Source of the DNA: Actinokineospora fastidiosa
GTDB taxonomy: Bacteria > Actinomycetota > Actinomycetes > Mycobacteriales > Pseudonocardiaceae
NCBI RefSeq assembly: GCF_014648415.1
Contig: NZ_BMRB01000003.1
Coordinates: forward strand, 434,001-498,000
Reading direction: 5' to 3'
DNA length: 64,000 nt
Positions 19,029 through 29,067 of this stretch are shown here, in pieces. The notes beneath the pieces are model-generated. The model saw nothing but the letters and a program-made list of their open reading frames with translations. It ran no database searches and was not told the DNA's origin. Positions within the stretch are counted from its first letter, which is position 1. The number at the start of each line of letters is the position of its first letter. The position numbers and the translations under genes were made by a program.

Positions 19029-21164
19029 TCAATCCCTCCCTGACCCGTGCAGATAGAGACGTCCTCGGACGCCCTCGGGTTGCCCGCTAGCCTGACACAC
19101 CACGGGTTCTCCCCGGTCAGCCGCCTGCCCGCTGCGACGAGCGCCACACGCGACGGCCGCGACGCCCGCCAGCGCGACCGTCGCGCCGTGCAGGACGAGG
19201 CCCGCGACGCTCGGTTTGGCCAGCAGCGCGGGCCCGCAGGCCAGCGCCGCCAGCAGCCACGGCCCGGGCAGCGCGCTGGTTCCCACCCGGACCGCGTGCA
19301 GCAGGTACCAGCCGAGCAGCAGGTGGATGATCCCCGCCATGGGGTCCAGCGGGAGTCCCAGCACCGCCGTCCCCGGTCCCGCGGCGAATCCGAGTACCCC
19401 CAGCGCGGCGTAGGCAACCCCGAGCACGGCGGCGACGCCGTCCCAGCGGGACAGCCCGTCGGCGAAGCCGTCCTCCGGCGCGGTCCGCCACTCGAACAGC
19501 AGGAACCCGACCAGGCCCGGCACCGCGACCAGGCCGAGCGCGAGCAGCGTCGACGGCCTGGCCAGCCACTCCGCGGGGAAGGCAGGCCGCGCGCTCAGCG
19601 CGGTCACCAGGCCCGTCACCAGCAGCGCGAGGCACAGATAGGCCAGGTACACGGTCATCGGCGCGGTCCGCACGATCCCCACGACCTGGGCGACGGCGGG
19701 CGCTGGCCGCGGCCTGCGCGGCAGCGCGACCACCGCGACCTGGGCGACGCCGAGCAGCAGCACCCCGGCCGCGGACGGCACGAAGCTCGCCGTGCCCGCG
19801 GGTTCGGCGATCAGCAGCGGGTCCACCCAGCCCAGCGCCGTCGACAGCACGAGCACGCCGACCGCGGCGGGCCCGGCCACCCCCAGCGCGGCGCGCGGCA
19901 GCGTGCCCGCCGCGTAGGCGTGCGCGAGCTGGGCGAACAGCAGCGCCAGCGCGATCCCCGCGCCGTAGTCGGCGAAGGTGCCCGGACCGGCGATCTCCAG
20001 GGCGAGCATGACGACCAGCCACAGCCCCGCCGCGCCGACGCCCATGGCCCGGTGCAGCAGGCTCAGCACGGGCGCGACGGCCACGACCAGCAGGGACAGC
20101 CCGAGCAGCCACAGCGGCTGGACCACGAGGCGGGTGAAGGCGGTGGCGACCTCGGGCGGGGCGGCGAACAGCTCCAACGACAGCGGCACCGCCAGCCAGG
20201 CGGTGACCAGGGCGAGCACGGGGCGGATCAGCCAGCAGAGGCGCCCGGCCAGGTAGGCGCCATAGCCGCGGCCCGCGCGCCAGGCCAGCAGGCTGGTGTG
20301 GCCGCAGGCGAAGAAGAACAGCGGGACGAGCTGGAGCACCCAGGTCAGCGGCCACAGCGCGGCGGCGGGCACGGCGGCGAGCGGGGCGAAGGCCAGCGCG
20401 GTCTCGGCCAGCACGACCGCCCCGAGGGCCAGCACGCCGACGAGCGAGACGTACCCGGCCCGGTCGGGGTCGTCGACCGAGGGGGGCGGCCGGGGCAGCG
20501 GCCGGGGCGCCCTGCGGAAGGCGGGCAGCCGCGCGGCCAGCAGCACGACGACCATCACCAGCACGACGGCCCACACCCCGACGGGTTCGGCCGCGGGCGG
20601 ACCCCAGTTCTGGTGCCAGGAGTTGACGACGAGGCCGACGGAGAACAGCGAGGCCACCATCCGGCAGAGCCCGGCGGAGTCGCGCGGGTTGATCCGGCAC
20701 TGGGCGTGCATGTCGAGGGAGAGCCGCTCGTCCAGGGCGCGCCTGCGCTCGCCGTCGACCGGCAGGCCGGTCGCCGCGGCGTAGCGCAGCAGGTCGTAGC
20801 CCAGGTCGTGGGCCATGCAGCCGACCGAGTAGTCCCAGCGGGTGGCGGTGTCGCCCCACGGCGCCGAGCAGCCGCCCGCCAGGTTGACCGCGCGCATCGT
20901 GCCGTCCGGGGCGCGCATGAGGCCGTGGCGGACGCCGGTGACGGCGGCGAAGTCCGGCGGCAGCAGGCGGGCGGGATCGGTGTCCGGACGCGGGTCCAGC
21001 AACGCGTCGACGGCGACGGTGACCCGGTTCGGCGGCACCCGCTCCGGCGGGCGCGGCCCGCGCGAGGCGACGACCGCGTAACCGCCCGCGGCCAGCACGA
21101 TCAACAGCAGCCAGCCGATGCGCAGGCGCAGGGACACGCGCCGCCCGGACGCCCCCATCTCCAC
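19029..21164 (-). CDS. Phospholipase A2 domain fused to polytopic membrane protein
   Basis: The 711-aa protein has an N-terminal TM and a periplasmic domain carrying the prokaryotic phospholipase A2 core. That core has a Cys-rich GGCSAPWGDT, WDYSVGCMAHDLGYD with the His-Asp dyad, then HAQC and GLC. At least 10 TM segments follow; the part PLFFFACGHTSLLAW to GRLCWLIRP resembles acyltransferase-3 proteins. The last segments (DPMAGIIHLLLGWYLLHAV) look like DUF4383. GGGGGAG lies before the GTG at 21164; an in-frame upstream start exists. It abuts the LCP gene. It may hydrolyse and re-acylate envelope lipids; activity is not shown. Confidence 0.75.
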   Translation of the reverse strand: MEMGASGRRVSLRLRIGWLLLIVLAAGGYAVVASRGPRPPERVPPNRVTVAVDALLDPRPDTDPARLLPPDFAAVTGVRHGLMRAPDGTMRAVNLAGGCSAPWGDTATRWDYSVGCMAHDLGYDLLRYAAATGLPVDGERRRALDERLSLDMHAQCRINPRDSAGLCRMVASLFSVGLVVNSWHQNWGPPAAEPVGVWAVVLVMVVVLLAARLPAFRRAPRPLPRPPPSVDDPDRAGYVSLVGVLALGAVVLAETALAFAPLAAVPAAALWPLTWVLQLVPLFFFACGHTSLLAWRAGRGYGAYLAGRLCWLIRPVLALVTAWLAVPLSLELFAAPPEVATAFTRLVVQPLWLLGLSLLVVAVAPVLSLLHRAMGVGAAGLWLVVMLALEIAGPGTFADYGAGIALALLFAQLAHAYAAGTLPRAALGVAGPAAVGVLVLSTALGWVDPLLIAEPAGTASFVPSAAGVLLLGVAQVAVVALPRRPRPAPAVAQVVGIVRTAPMTVYLAYLCLALLVTGLVTALSARPAFPAEWLARPSTLLALGLVAVPGLVGFLLFEWRTAPEDGFADGLSRWDGVAAVLGVAYAALGVLGFAAGPGTAVLGLPLDPMAGIIHLLLGWYLLHAVRVGTSALPGPWLLAALACGPALLAKPSVAGLVLHGATVALAGVAAVACGARRSGQAADRGEPVVCQASGQPEGVRGRLYLHGSGRD

Positions 21165-21418
21165 CGTGGCTCCCCCCACGACCGGCAGGTTAGTGGATGG
21201 ACCGGCAGGAGGAGGGCGAACGCGGGCGGCGCACCCCCAGGACGCCGCCCGCGTGACTAGGCTACGGGGCTCGGTTGGCAACGGACCTGTACCCGCTACA
21301 GCACGTGCATACGTTTAGCGGTGGGCCCGCTACCTGCGCGGATGGCAGAATTCGATGTCCTAGAATGATCTGACCGGCAACTTTTCCTGCAGGCCGGGCG
21401 GCAAGAAGGGGTGAGGCC

Positions 21419-24400
21419 ATGGGCGGGCAGGCCGCCGGGTCGTTCGGCGAGGTCCTGCGCGCGCACCGGCTGCGGGCCCGGCTGACCCAGCAGGAGCTGG
21501 CCGAGCGCTCCGGCATCAGCGTCCGGGCCCTGCGCTACATCGAGCGCGGGTCCGTCGGACACCCCCGTCCGGACTCGGTGCGCAGGCTGGCCGCCGCGGT
21601 CGGGGTGGCCCCGGAGGAGCTGACCCGGCGCGGAGGCGACGCCGCACAGCCGCACACCGCCCGGCTGGCGCTGGGGGTGCTCGGCGCGTTCAGCGTGACA
21701 CAGGGCGGCCGTCCGGTCGAGGTGGGCGCGCACAAACAGCGGTCCCTGCTCGCCCTTCTGGCAGTGCGGGCCAACCAGCCGGTCCGCCGCGACGAGATCA
21801 TCGATGTGCTGTGGGGCGACCGTCCGCCGGACACCTGCCTCGGCCTGGTGCACACCTACATCTCCCGGCTGCGGCGGGCGCTGGGCGGGGTGAGCAGGCG
21901 CAACCGCAACGCCATCGCGTCGGTGCCCGGCGGGTACAAGCTGAGCGCGCGCGTGGAGCAGGTCGACGCGCTGGTGTTCGAGGACCTGCTGACCCGCGCC
22001 GAGGCCCGCGCGCACACCGATCCCGGCGCCGCGCTCGACCTCTACGACCGCGCGCTCGCCTGCTGGCGCGGGCCCGCGCTGGTCGACATGGGCAGCAGGC
22101 TGCGCGGCCATCCCACCGCGGTCGGGCTGACCGTGCGCAGGCGCCAGGCCGCCCTCGCCCACGCCGACCTGGCGATGGCGCTGGGGCGGCCCGCCCTCGC
22201 CGTCGAGCGGCTGCAGCCGCTGGCCCACGAGGAGCCGCTGCACGAGGGCCTGCACGCCCGGCTGATCCTGGCCCTGGCTGGCACCGGGGAGCAGGCCGCC
22301 GCGCTGCGCGTGTTCGCCGACATCCGCGCCCGCCTCGGCGACGAGCTCGGCGTGGAGCCCGGCGCGGAGATCCGGGCGGCGCACCTGCGGGTGCTGCGCG
22401 CCCCCGACGCCGAGCCCGGCCCGCAGCGCACGCCCGCGCAGCTCCCGCCGGACCCGCCGGGGTTCGTCGGCCGGGCCGCCGCGCTGTCCCGGCTCGACGC
22501 GCTGCTGCCCTCCCCGGACCGGCAGGCCAGCGCCGTGGTGGCCGTGGTCTCCGGGGCGGCGGGCGTGGGCAAGACGGCGCTGGCCGTGCACTGGGCGCAC
22601 CGGGTGCGCGACCGGTTCCCCGACGGCCAGCTCAGCGTCGACCTGCGCGGGTACGCCGCGCGCAGGCCGCCGTCGACCCACGAGGTGCTGGTCCGGTTCC
22701 TGCACGCGCTCGGCGTGCCGCCGGAGCGGGTGCCGGTCGACGTCGACGAGGCCATCGGGCTGTACCGGACGATGCTGGCGGGCAGGCGGGTGCTGGTGCT
22801 GCTGGACAACGCCGCCTCGGCCGAGCAGGTGCGCCCGCTGCTGCCCGGCGCCGCGGGCTGCTTCGTCGTGGTGACCAGCCGCGACCGGCTCACCGGGCTG
22901 ACCGCCCGCGACGGCGCGCAGTCGGTGCACCTGGACGTGCTGGCCCCGGCGGAGTCGGTGGACCTGCTCGGCGGGCTGCTGGGCTCGGTCCGGGCGCGCC
23001 GGGAGGCGCGGGCCGCGGCCGAACTGGCCGACACCTGCGGCCACCTGCCGCTGGCGCTGCGGATCGCGGGCGCGAACCTGGCAGTGCGGCCCGGGGACAG
23101 CGTCGCCGACCACACCCGGGAGCTGCGCGCGCGTGGGCGGCTGAGCGGGCTGGCGGTGGCGGGCGACGAGTCCGCGGCGGTGCGCGCGGCCTTCGACCTG
23201 TCCTACGACAAGCTGCTGCCCTCGGCCCGGCGGCTGTTCCGGCTGCTGGGCCTGGTGCCCGGCGCCGACGTCGACCTGGCAGCCACGACCGCGCTGGCGG
23301 GCATGGCCCCGGCCGCGACGACCCGGCTGCTGACGGTGCTGGTGCAGGGCAACCTGATCCGCGAGTCCGGCCCCGGCCGCTACGCCTTCCACGACCTGCT
23401 GCGCGAGTACGCCCGCAACCGCGCCGAGCACGAGGACACCGCCGCCGACCGGGTCAACGCCCTGGGCAGGCTGTTCGACCACTACATCGACTCGATCCGC
23501 GCGCACAGCGCGGTGCTGTGGCAGATCGGCGCGCCCGCGGCGGCCCCGCCCGGCGCGGAGGCGGCCGCGGTGGCGTGGCTGGACGAGGAGCGCGCGAACC
23601 TGGTCGCCTCGACCATCGCCGCGCCGGAGGTGGGCCTGCCCGCGCACTCGTGGCGCTTCGCCGAGGCGCTGCGCGGCTATTTCGTCAACCGGGGCGGCGG
23701 ATCGGACGCGGTCATGGCGGCGACGGCGGCGCTGGGCGCTGCCCGCTCGGCGGGCGACGTCGACGCCGAGGCGTCGGTGCACGACCTGCTGGGGCTGGTG
23801 CACTGCAACCTGTCGGACTACAGCGCGGCCGTCGAGCACCACCGCTGGGCGCTGGAGCTGAGCCGCGGCACGGGCAACCGCGTGGTCGAGGCGACGGCGC
23901 TGCACAACCTGGGGCGGGCGTACTCGCAGCTGGGCCAGCCCGCGCAGGCCGAGGCGTTCTACGAGGAAGCCCTGGTGATCAACCGGGCGATCGGCAACCG
24001 CAGGGGTGAGGCCGCCGCGCTGCACTACACGGGCGCGGTCGCGCTGTCGCTGGGCAAGCCGGAGGTGGCGATCGAGCGCCACACCGAGGCGTTGGAGCTG
24101 TCGACGCGCATCGATCACCGGCAGGTGCAGGGGGCGGCGGCGCAGGGGCTCGGGCTGGCGTACTGGGCGCTGGGCGACCTGCGGCGGGCCGCGGAGTGCT
24201 ACGAGCGGGCGCTGGCGGTGTGCCGCCGGTACGGCTACCGGCACGGCGAGGTCGCGATGCTGATCTGCCTCGCCGAGACGGGCCTGGACGCCGGGGAGTT
24301 CACCGAGAGCGCCGCCGGGGTGCGCGGGGCGCTGGAGCTGGCCAGGCAGTTGGGCGAGCGCAGGCACGAGGTGTCCGCTTTGGACGTGCTGGCGACCATT

Positions 24401-24892
24401 CAGCAGCGGACGGGCGAGTGGTCGGCCGCTGCCGAGCACTACCAGGCCGCGCTGGAGCTGGCCAGGGAGATCCGCTTCGGCTACGGCGAGGCGTCCGTGC
24501 TGACCGGCCTGTGCGCGCTGGCCCGCCGCACCGGCGACCTGGAGTCGGCGATCCGGCACGGGATGGCGGCGCTGGCGCTGATGCGCGACACCGGGATGCG
24601 GCTGCTGGAGGGCCGCGCCCTGACCGAGCTGGCGCACGCCTTCCTGGACGCGGGCGAGACGAGCACGGCGGCCGACTTCGCCGAGCAGAGCCTGACCGTG
24701 TCCGAGCGCGCGGGCCAGCGCCTTGCCCGCGGCCGGGCCCGCCACGTGCGCGCCCTGGTGCGGCAGGTGTCCGGCGACATCCCCGGCGCGGTGGACGACT
24801 GGCGGGCCGCGCTGAAGATCTTCGCCGAGCTGTCGGTGCCGGAGGAGGCGCACGTGCGGGCCCTCCTGGCGGCCTTCGCCCGGGACGTGTGA
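21419..24892 (+). CDS. XRE-SARP-NB-ARC-TPR regulator (AfsR-like)
   Basis: This large regulator (1157 aa) has these domains in order: an XRE helix-turn-helix (about 8-66), an OmpR-type SARP winged helix (80-160), a BTAD domain (165-310), an NB-ARC ATPase with P-loop GAAGVGKTAL near 380 and VLLDNA, then TPR repeats (about 740-1140, e.g. ALHNLGRAYSQLGQ). The extra XRE domain in front of a SARP module is less usual than AfsR itself. Such proteins activate specialised metabolism genes. Divergent to the PLA2 fusion, 8 kb from the hydrazine-type cluster; it may or may not act there. A TAGAAT -10-like hexamer lies about 55 bp upstream. Confidence 0.9.
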   Translation: MGGQAAGSFGEVLRAHRLRARLTQQELAERSGISVRALRYIERGSVGHPRPDSVRRLAAAVGVAPEELTRRGGDAAQPHTARLALGVLGAFSVTQGGRPVEVGAHKQRSLLALLAVRANQPVRRDEIIDVLWGDRPPDTCLGLVHTYISRLRRALGGVSRRNRNAIASVPGGYKLSARVEQVDALVFEDLLTRAEARAHTDPGAALDLYDRALACWRGPALVDMGSRLRGHPTAVGLTVRRRQAALAHADLAMALGRPALAVERLQPLAHEEPLHEGLHARLILALAGTGEQAAALRVFADIRARLGDELGVEPGAEIRAAHLRVLRAPDAEPGPQRTPAQLPPDPPGFVGRAAALSRLDALLPSPDRQASAVVAVVSGAAGVGKTALAVHWAHRVRDRFPDGQLSVDLRGYAARRPPSTHEVLVRFLHALGVPPERVPVDVDEAIGLYRTMLAGRRVLVLLDNAASAEQVRPLLPGAAGCFVVVTSRDRLTGLTARDGAQSVHLDVLAPAESVDLLGGLLGSVRARREARAAAELADTCGHLPLALRIAGANLAVRPGDSVADHTRELRARGRLSGLAVAGDESAAVRAAFDLSYDKLLPSARRLFRLLGLVPGADVDLAATTALAGMAPAATTRLLTVLVQGNLIRESGPGRYAFHDLLREYARNRAEHEDTAADRVNALGRLFDHYIDSIRAHSAVLWQIGAPAAAPPGAEAAAVAWLDEERANLVASTIAAPEVGLPAHSWRFAEALRGYFVNRGGGSDAVMAATAALGAARSAGDVDAEASVHDLLGLVHCNLSDYSAAVEHHRWALELSRGTGNRVVEATALHNLGRAYSQLGQPAQAEAFYEEALVINRAIGNRRGEAAALHYTGAVALSLGKPEVAIERHTEALELSTRIDHRQVQGAAAQGLGLAYWALGDLRRAAECYERALAVCRRYGYRHGEVAMLICLAETGLDAGEFTESAAGVRGALELARQLGERRHEVSALDVLATIQQRTGEWSAAAEHYQAALELAREIRFGYGEASVLTGLCALARRTGDLESAIRHGMAALALMRDTGMRLLEGRALTELAHAFLDAGETSTAADFAEQSLTVSERAGQRLARGRARHVRALVRQVSGDIPGAVDDWRAALKIFAELSVPEEAHVRALLAAFARDV

Positions 24893-24908
24893 GGCGGACC
24901 CCGGCGGT

Positions 24909-25273
24909 GTGACCGAGGAGCGGGACGCGCTCATCGCCGAGTTGGTGGCCCCCGCGCGCGGCGAGGGCGCGCCGGGGCATCAGCTCCTCCGGCGCGTTCT
25001 GGTGCGGGAGCTCACCGTCTCCGGGCTTCCCGTGCTGGCGGCGGACCTCGCCGCGCTGCCCGCGCTTATTCGGCTCGACTTGTCCGCGGCGGTTGTGGAG
25101 GATGTCGAGGCGCTGGCCGACCTCGACGTGCGGGTGCTGGTCCTCAACGCGGGGCGGGGGGACCGGCTGCGCGTCGCGGACCGCCTGCCCGGCTCGTGGC
25201 GGCGCAGCGCGCGGGCGACGGCCTGCTGGCCGACGCCCTCGACTGGTCCACCTGGCTTGGGGGAGAACGATGA
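24909..25273 (+). pseudogene. Small leucine-rich protein gene, apparently frameshifted
   Basis: The frame from the GTG at 24909 encodes Leu-rich repeats (LTVSGLPVLAADLAALPALI and similar). It then runs on inside the methyltransferase gene in the wrong frame to 25643. From about 25190 another frame has typical coding composition, VAAQRAGDGLLADALDWSTW..., and ends at a TGA (25271-25273) overlapping the methyltransferase ATG. A one-base shift, perhaps in the G-run at 25155-25160, would unite both into one protein of about 121 aa. It is a sequencing error or a broken gene. Confidence 0.5.
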
Positions 25274-26091
25274 ACGTCGATCAGGGCAACACCGCGCAGC
25301 TGGAAGCCTGGAACGGCCCGAGGGGTGCGTTCTGGGCCGACAACCTCGCCCGGTTCGAGCGGTGCGTCGCGCGCTACCTCGACCACCTGATGGCCGCGGC
25401 CGCGATCACGCCGACCGAGCACGTGCTCGACATCGGCTGCGGCGGCGGGCAGACGACCAGGGAGGCCGCCCGTCGCGGCGCGAGCGCGCTCGGCGTCGAC
25501 CTGTCCGAGCCGATGCTGGCCATGGCCCGCCGCGCTGGCGGCGACAACGTCGAGTTCGTCCGCGCCGACGCCCAGATCCACCCGTTCCCCGAGCGGCGCT
25601 TCGACGTCGCGATCAGCAGGCACGGGACGATGTTCTTCGGTGACCCGGTCGCGGCGTTCGCCAACATCGCGTCCGCGCTCACGGACGGCGGCAGGCTCGC
25701 GCTGATCACCTGGCAGCCGTTGGAGCGCAACGAGTTCCTCACCGCCTTCCGGGCCGCGCTGGCGGGCGGGCGCGACCTGCCCGCGCCGCCGGACGACGCG
25801 CCCAGCCCCTTCGCGCTCAGCAGGCCCGAGCGCGTCCGCCACATCCTGGGCGCGGCCGGGTTCGTCGATGTGGAGATGACGGCCCTCAGCGAACCGATGG
25901 ACTTCGGCGACGCCGACGCGTACGACTTCATCGCCGACCACTACGGCGACATCGCCGACGGCCTCGACGACGACGCCAAGGCCCGCGCGTTCGCCGCCCT
26001 GCGGGAGAGCGTCGAGGCCCACCGCACCGAGAACGGCGTCCGGTACGGCTCCGCCGCCTGGCTGATCACCGCACGTCGCCGAGCTTCCTGA
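25270..26091 (+). CDS. SAM-dependent class I methyltransferase
   Basis: The 273-aa protein has a Rossmann methyltransferase core with motif I VLDIGCGGGQTT (about 52-63), the acidic motif II end GVDLSEPML and motif IV FDVAISRHGTMFF. A C-terminal extension contacts substrate (EPMDFGDADAYDF). GGGGGAGAACG precedes the ATG. It appears co-translated with the small leucine-rich gene upstream. Substrate unknown; the family includes UbiE/COQ5-like and small-molecule enzymes. Its 3' end overlaps the convergent XRE gene by 26 bp. Confidence 0.85.
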   Translation: MNVDQGNTAQLEAWNGPRGAFWADNLARFERCVARYLDHLMAAAAITPTEHVLDIGCGGGQTTREAARRGASALGVDLSEPMLAMARRAGGDNVEFVRADAQIHPFPERRFDVAISRHGTMFFGDPVAAFANIASALTDGGRLALITWQPLERNEFLTAFRAALAGGRDLPAPPDDAPSPFALSRPERVRHILGAAGFVDVEMTALSEPMDFGDADAYDFIADHYGDIADGLDDDAKARAFAALRESVEAHRTENGVRYGSAAWLITARRRAS

Positions 26092-26533
26092 CCAGCTCGA
26101 CGGTCTCCACCCGGCACAACTCCGCCAACCGTTCGAGCGCGGCGGGGTCGAGCTGCACGATCGGCGGCTCCGGCCCGACGTGGCAGGCCAGCCTGCCCGC
26201 GGCCCACCGCCGCAGCGGCGACAACTCGGGCCGGTCATCCCGGACAACCCGCCGCAGGTCGACCCGGACCCGGCCCATGGTCGTGCCCGCGAACACCCGG
26301 TCGTGCACCCGCGACATGAGCTCGTGCGGCATCTCCTCCAGCGCCAGACACAACTCCACGAACCGCACGATGGTGCACTGGCGGGTGCCGAGCTCGTAGG
26401 TGGCCAGCGTCTGCAGGGAGATGCCGGTCTGCAGCCTGCTGGTCAACTCCTTCCGCGTCCACCCCCGCTGTTTGCGCGCCTTGCGCAACTCGTCCCCAAG
26501 GACCCGCTGGTAGACGGCCGCCTCGATGCGCAC
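26066..26533 (-). CDS. XRE-family regulator
   Basis: A 155-aa protein with a helix-turn-helix of the Cro/C1 type at about 11-65 (LGDELRKARKQRGWTRKELT, then TLATYELGTRQ). A C-terminal helical part of about 80 residues follows. The GTG at 26533 was chosen since AAGGAG lies just upstream; a longer frame upstream has no such site. Similar short XRE proteins are abundant in Streptomyces and relatives and act in development or next to small effectors. Target genes cannot be deduced. Confidence 0.8.
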   Translation of the reverse strand: MRIEAAVYQRVLGDELRKARKQRGWTRKELTSRLQTGISLQTLATYELGTRQCTIVRFVELCLALEEMPHELMSRVHDRVFAGTTMGRVRVDLRRVVRDDRPELSPLRRWAAGRLACHVGPEPPIVQLDPAALERLAELCRVETVELVRKLGDVR

Positions 26534-26618
26534 GCCTGCTCCTTCCGCCGGACATGAACGAAAGGGACGAAGACGCCCGCCATTACGCGAACCCGCCGAA
26601 ATTAGTCCAAACGAGTGA

Positions 26619-28931
26619 TCACCATTCCCACACAACCCACCCCCGGTGCGGAATCGGCCCAACGGCTGGGGCCGGCTCAGCCAGGGGGACGAGCAAGGTC
26701 GCACGCACAGGCGCACCAACCCCACCGCCCTCCGCCCCCGCCGACCCGTCACTTTCGGGGGTAGCCGCGGAACCGGCGGATCCATCGGCAACCGAAACAG
26801 CTGCCGACCCACCAACACCCCAGACGCCCACCAAACCGGCCGAGCCATCGGCGACCGACCCGGCCGACCCGCCACTACCCCAGGCACCCCCAGAACCCGC
26901 CGAACCACCGGCAACCGAACCCGCCGACCCGCCACCACCCCAGGGACTCACCGAACCGGGCGAACCACCGGCAACCCCACCAACCCCCGACCCGCGGGCA
27001 ACCCGGCCACCCACCGAACCTGCCGAATCGTCAGCAATCAGGCCACCCGCAGGCCCGACCGAGCCATCCGCCGGAGCAGCGCACGCCGGTGCACACATCG
27101 AGTCCGCCGAGCCGTCGCCCCCGATACTGCCAACCGGCTCGCCCGAACCGGCCACAGCGCTGCCGACCCCGGCACCCGCCGGAACACCACCCACCCCCAC
27201 ACTCACCCGGGCGTGCACCGGATCAGCCGAGCCGTTGGCGACGGCGACGCGGAGGCGGCCGTTGACCAAGGCTGCGTGCGGGATCAGGTGCGGACCGCCG
27301 GTCACCAACGGGATGTCCGGGGCCAACGCGGCGATCGCGGCGTGCAGGCGGGCCTGGCGTTCGTCGGAGCGCGGCAGGTCCTCGGGGGACGTCGCGGCCA
27401 GGACGATCGCCCGGCCGCCATGGCCGGTGGTCGTCACCACCATCCCATCGCCCCAGTACGACCCGTCCGGTGTGCGGATTGTGGTCAACGCCCGACCGCC
27501 AGCGCCAACGGTCAGGCGGGCCAGCGCGGGCTGTTGGTTCACCGACTCGCCATCCTCGACCGCGTACAGCGCCGACTCCCGGTCCGCGATCTCGTGCACC
27601 ACGACCCCGAGATCCGCGCCCCGCTCGGTCAGGATCGACGCGGCCACACCGTCGAGGAGGAGGCCGCCCGCGAGGAGGCGGGGCAGGTCGGCGTCGGGGA
27701 TCGCCCGGGCGAGTTGGCCGAAGACGGCGGTGAGCGGCGCGTAACCCGCCCGGATCGGGACGCCGTAGCCCAGCAGATACCTGGCCGCGCGGGTCGGGTC
27801 GACGGTGAGGGAGTCCAGGTCGCCCGTGCCGTGGACGTGCAGCGCCGTGTCGTCGTACCACGGGATCCCGACGCCCAGCGAATCCACAGTGGACGACGCG
27901 AAGTCCAGCGCTGGCCGCGAAGCGCTCAGCATCGCGCCGACGGCGGGGAAGCGGTCAGGCGAGCCCGCGGTGAACGGGACGACGTCCAGCAGCAGCCCGT
28001 CCGCCCCGGACAGCGCGCACGCCACCATCTCCGACCACGTCTGCGTGTCCGACTTCGCCCACGACGTGAACGGGTAGTTCTCCACCTCCGGCGCGACCTC
28101 CACCCCCGCGGGCCGCAGCGGACGCTGCAACTCCAACATCGCCACCGACCACGCCAACTCACTGCCGACCGCGTCGGTGTACGGCGCATAGTGCGGACGG
28201 TGGACCGCCCCCGGCCCCAGCGCCGCGAGCAGCCGCCGCCACTCCCGCCCCTCCACCGACGCCACCCCGAGCGTCGAGCTCATCAGCCCGAGAGCGGCCC
28301 GCCCCGCGACCGCCGCACGGACCGCCTCGACGGCCTCCAGCTGGGCCTCGAACCACGTGCGCGCCAGCAGCGCCCGCCACGGGTGCGGCGGGCCGGTGAT
28401 CGCGGCCACCAGCTCCGCCCGCGTCACCGGCTCCCCGGCCAGGTCGGCGAACCGCGCCAGCATCTCCGGCTCGAAGCCGCCGCCCCAGGTCAGCGGCGCG
28501 TGGTTGTGGTAGCGGAAGTCGTCCTCCAGCCAGAGGACGCGCAGGCCGAGCCCGGCGAACCGGCCGTAGTGCGTGGCCAGCCACGCCCGCCAACGCGGGC
28601 ACGCGAACGACGCCTGCGCCGTCGCCACCTCGCCGTACGGGGAGACCATCGGCGCGAACCCGAGCCGCGACACCCGCCCGCGGTCGGCGTGCCCGACGGT
28701 CACCCAGGGGTTGAGGCTGACCTCGAGTCCGGCGGCGCGCAGCACCGGGGCCGCGGTGGCGACGGTGTCGAATCAGACGTCCTCGTCGGCCTGCGCGGTC
28801 CAGACCTCCTCGCCGCCGGTGATCAGCACGACCTCGCCGATCCCGTGGTCACCGCAGAACTCCGCCACCCGCGCCGCCGTGCCTGCGACGTCCGGACCGG
28901 GCAGCACCTGGAACCGCAGGGCGTAGTACAC
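26619..28931 (-). pseudogene. Glycoside-hydrolase-like protein gene with in-frame TGA
   Basis: From a GTG with AGGAGG (28931), the frame encodes an N-terminal TIM-barrel-like start (YYALRFQVLPGPD). It meets TGA at 28773-28775 and continues at once in the same frame to 26619 with a large domain (LRVLWLEDDFRYHNHAP, APEVENYPFTSW) and beta-sandwich C-terminus. Homologous structure on both sides indicates a nonsense change, probably TGG to TGA, or a sequencing error. A Gly/Ser/Ala-rich repeat segment of about 140 residues interrupts the last domain. The protein looks like an intracellular glycosidase without signal peptide. I do not recognise the exact family. A LysR gene is divergent. Confidence 0.65.
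26690..27190 (-). repeat. Gly/Ser-rich repeats inside the glycosidase-like gene
   Basis: This in-frame stretch encodes recurring GGSAGSVAGGSAGS-like units, with plus-strand patterns such as gCCGAaCCaCCGGCAACCGaAcC. A short normal segment (ATLLVPLAEPAPAVG...) follows at the C-terminus, so the tract is an insertion in a folded domain rather than a tail. It shows the same style of short degenerate repeat growth as the two intergenic tracts in this window. Confidence 0.6.
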
Positions 28932-29067
28932 CGCCACCTCCTTGTTCAAAGGTGCACAATAATCACCATTTTCGCTCAGCAACAGTCATTAGCCGCGCGA
29001 AGCCTCAACCTGATCACGGGCGGCGCGGGGACTTGGCGTGCTGGAGGAACCGGCTTAGCGTTGCACC

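Noticed and set aside
21296-24934. 1200-codon minus-strand frame opposite the AfsR-like gene
   Set aside because: Antisense shadow with no domain; the plus strand encodes a full multi-domain regulator.
28773-28775. Selenocysteine codon
   Set aside because: No SECIS-like hairpin recognised after TGA and the expected residue is not catalytic; nonsense mutation or error is simpler.
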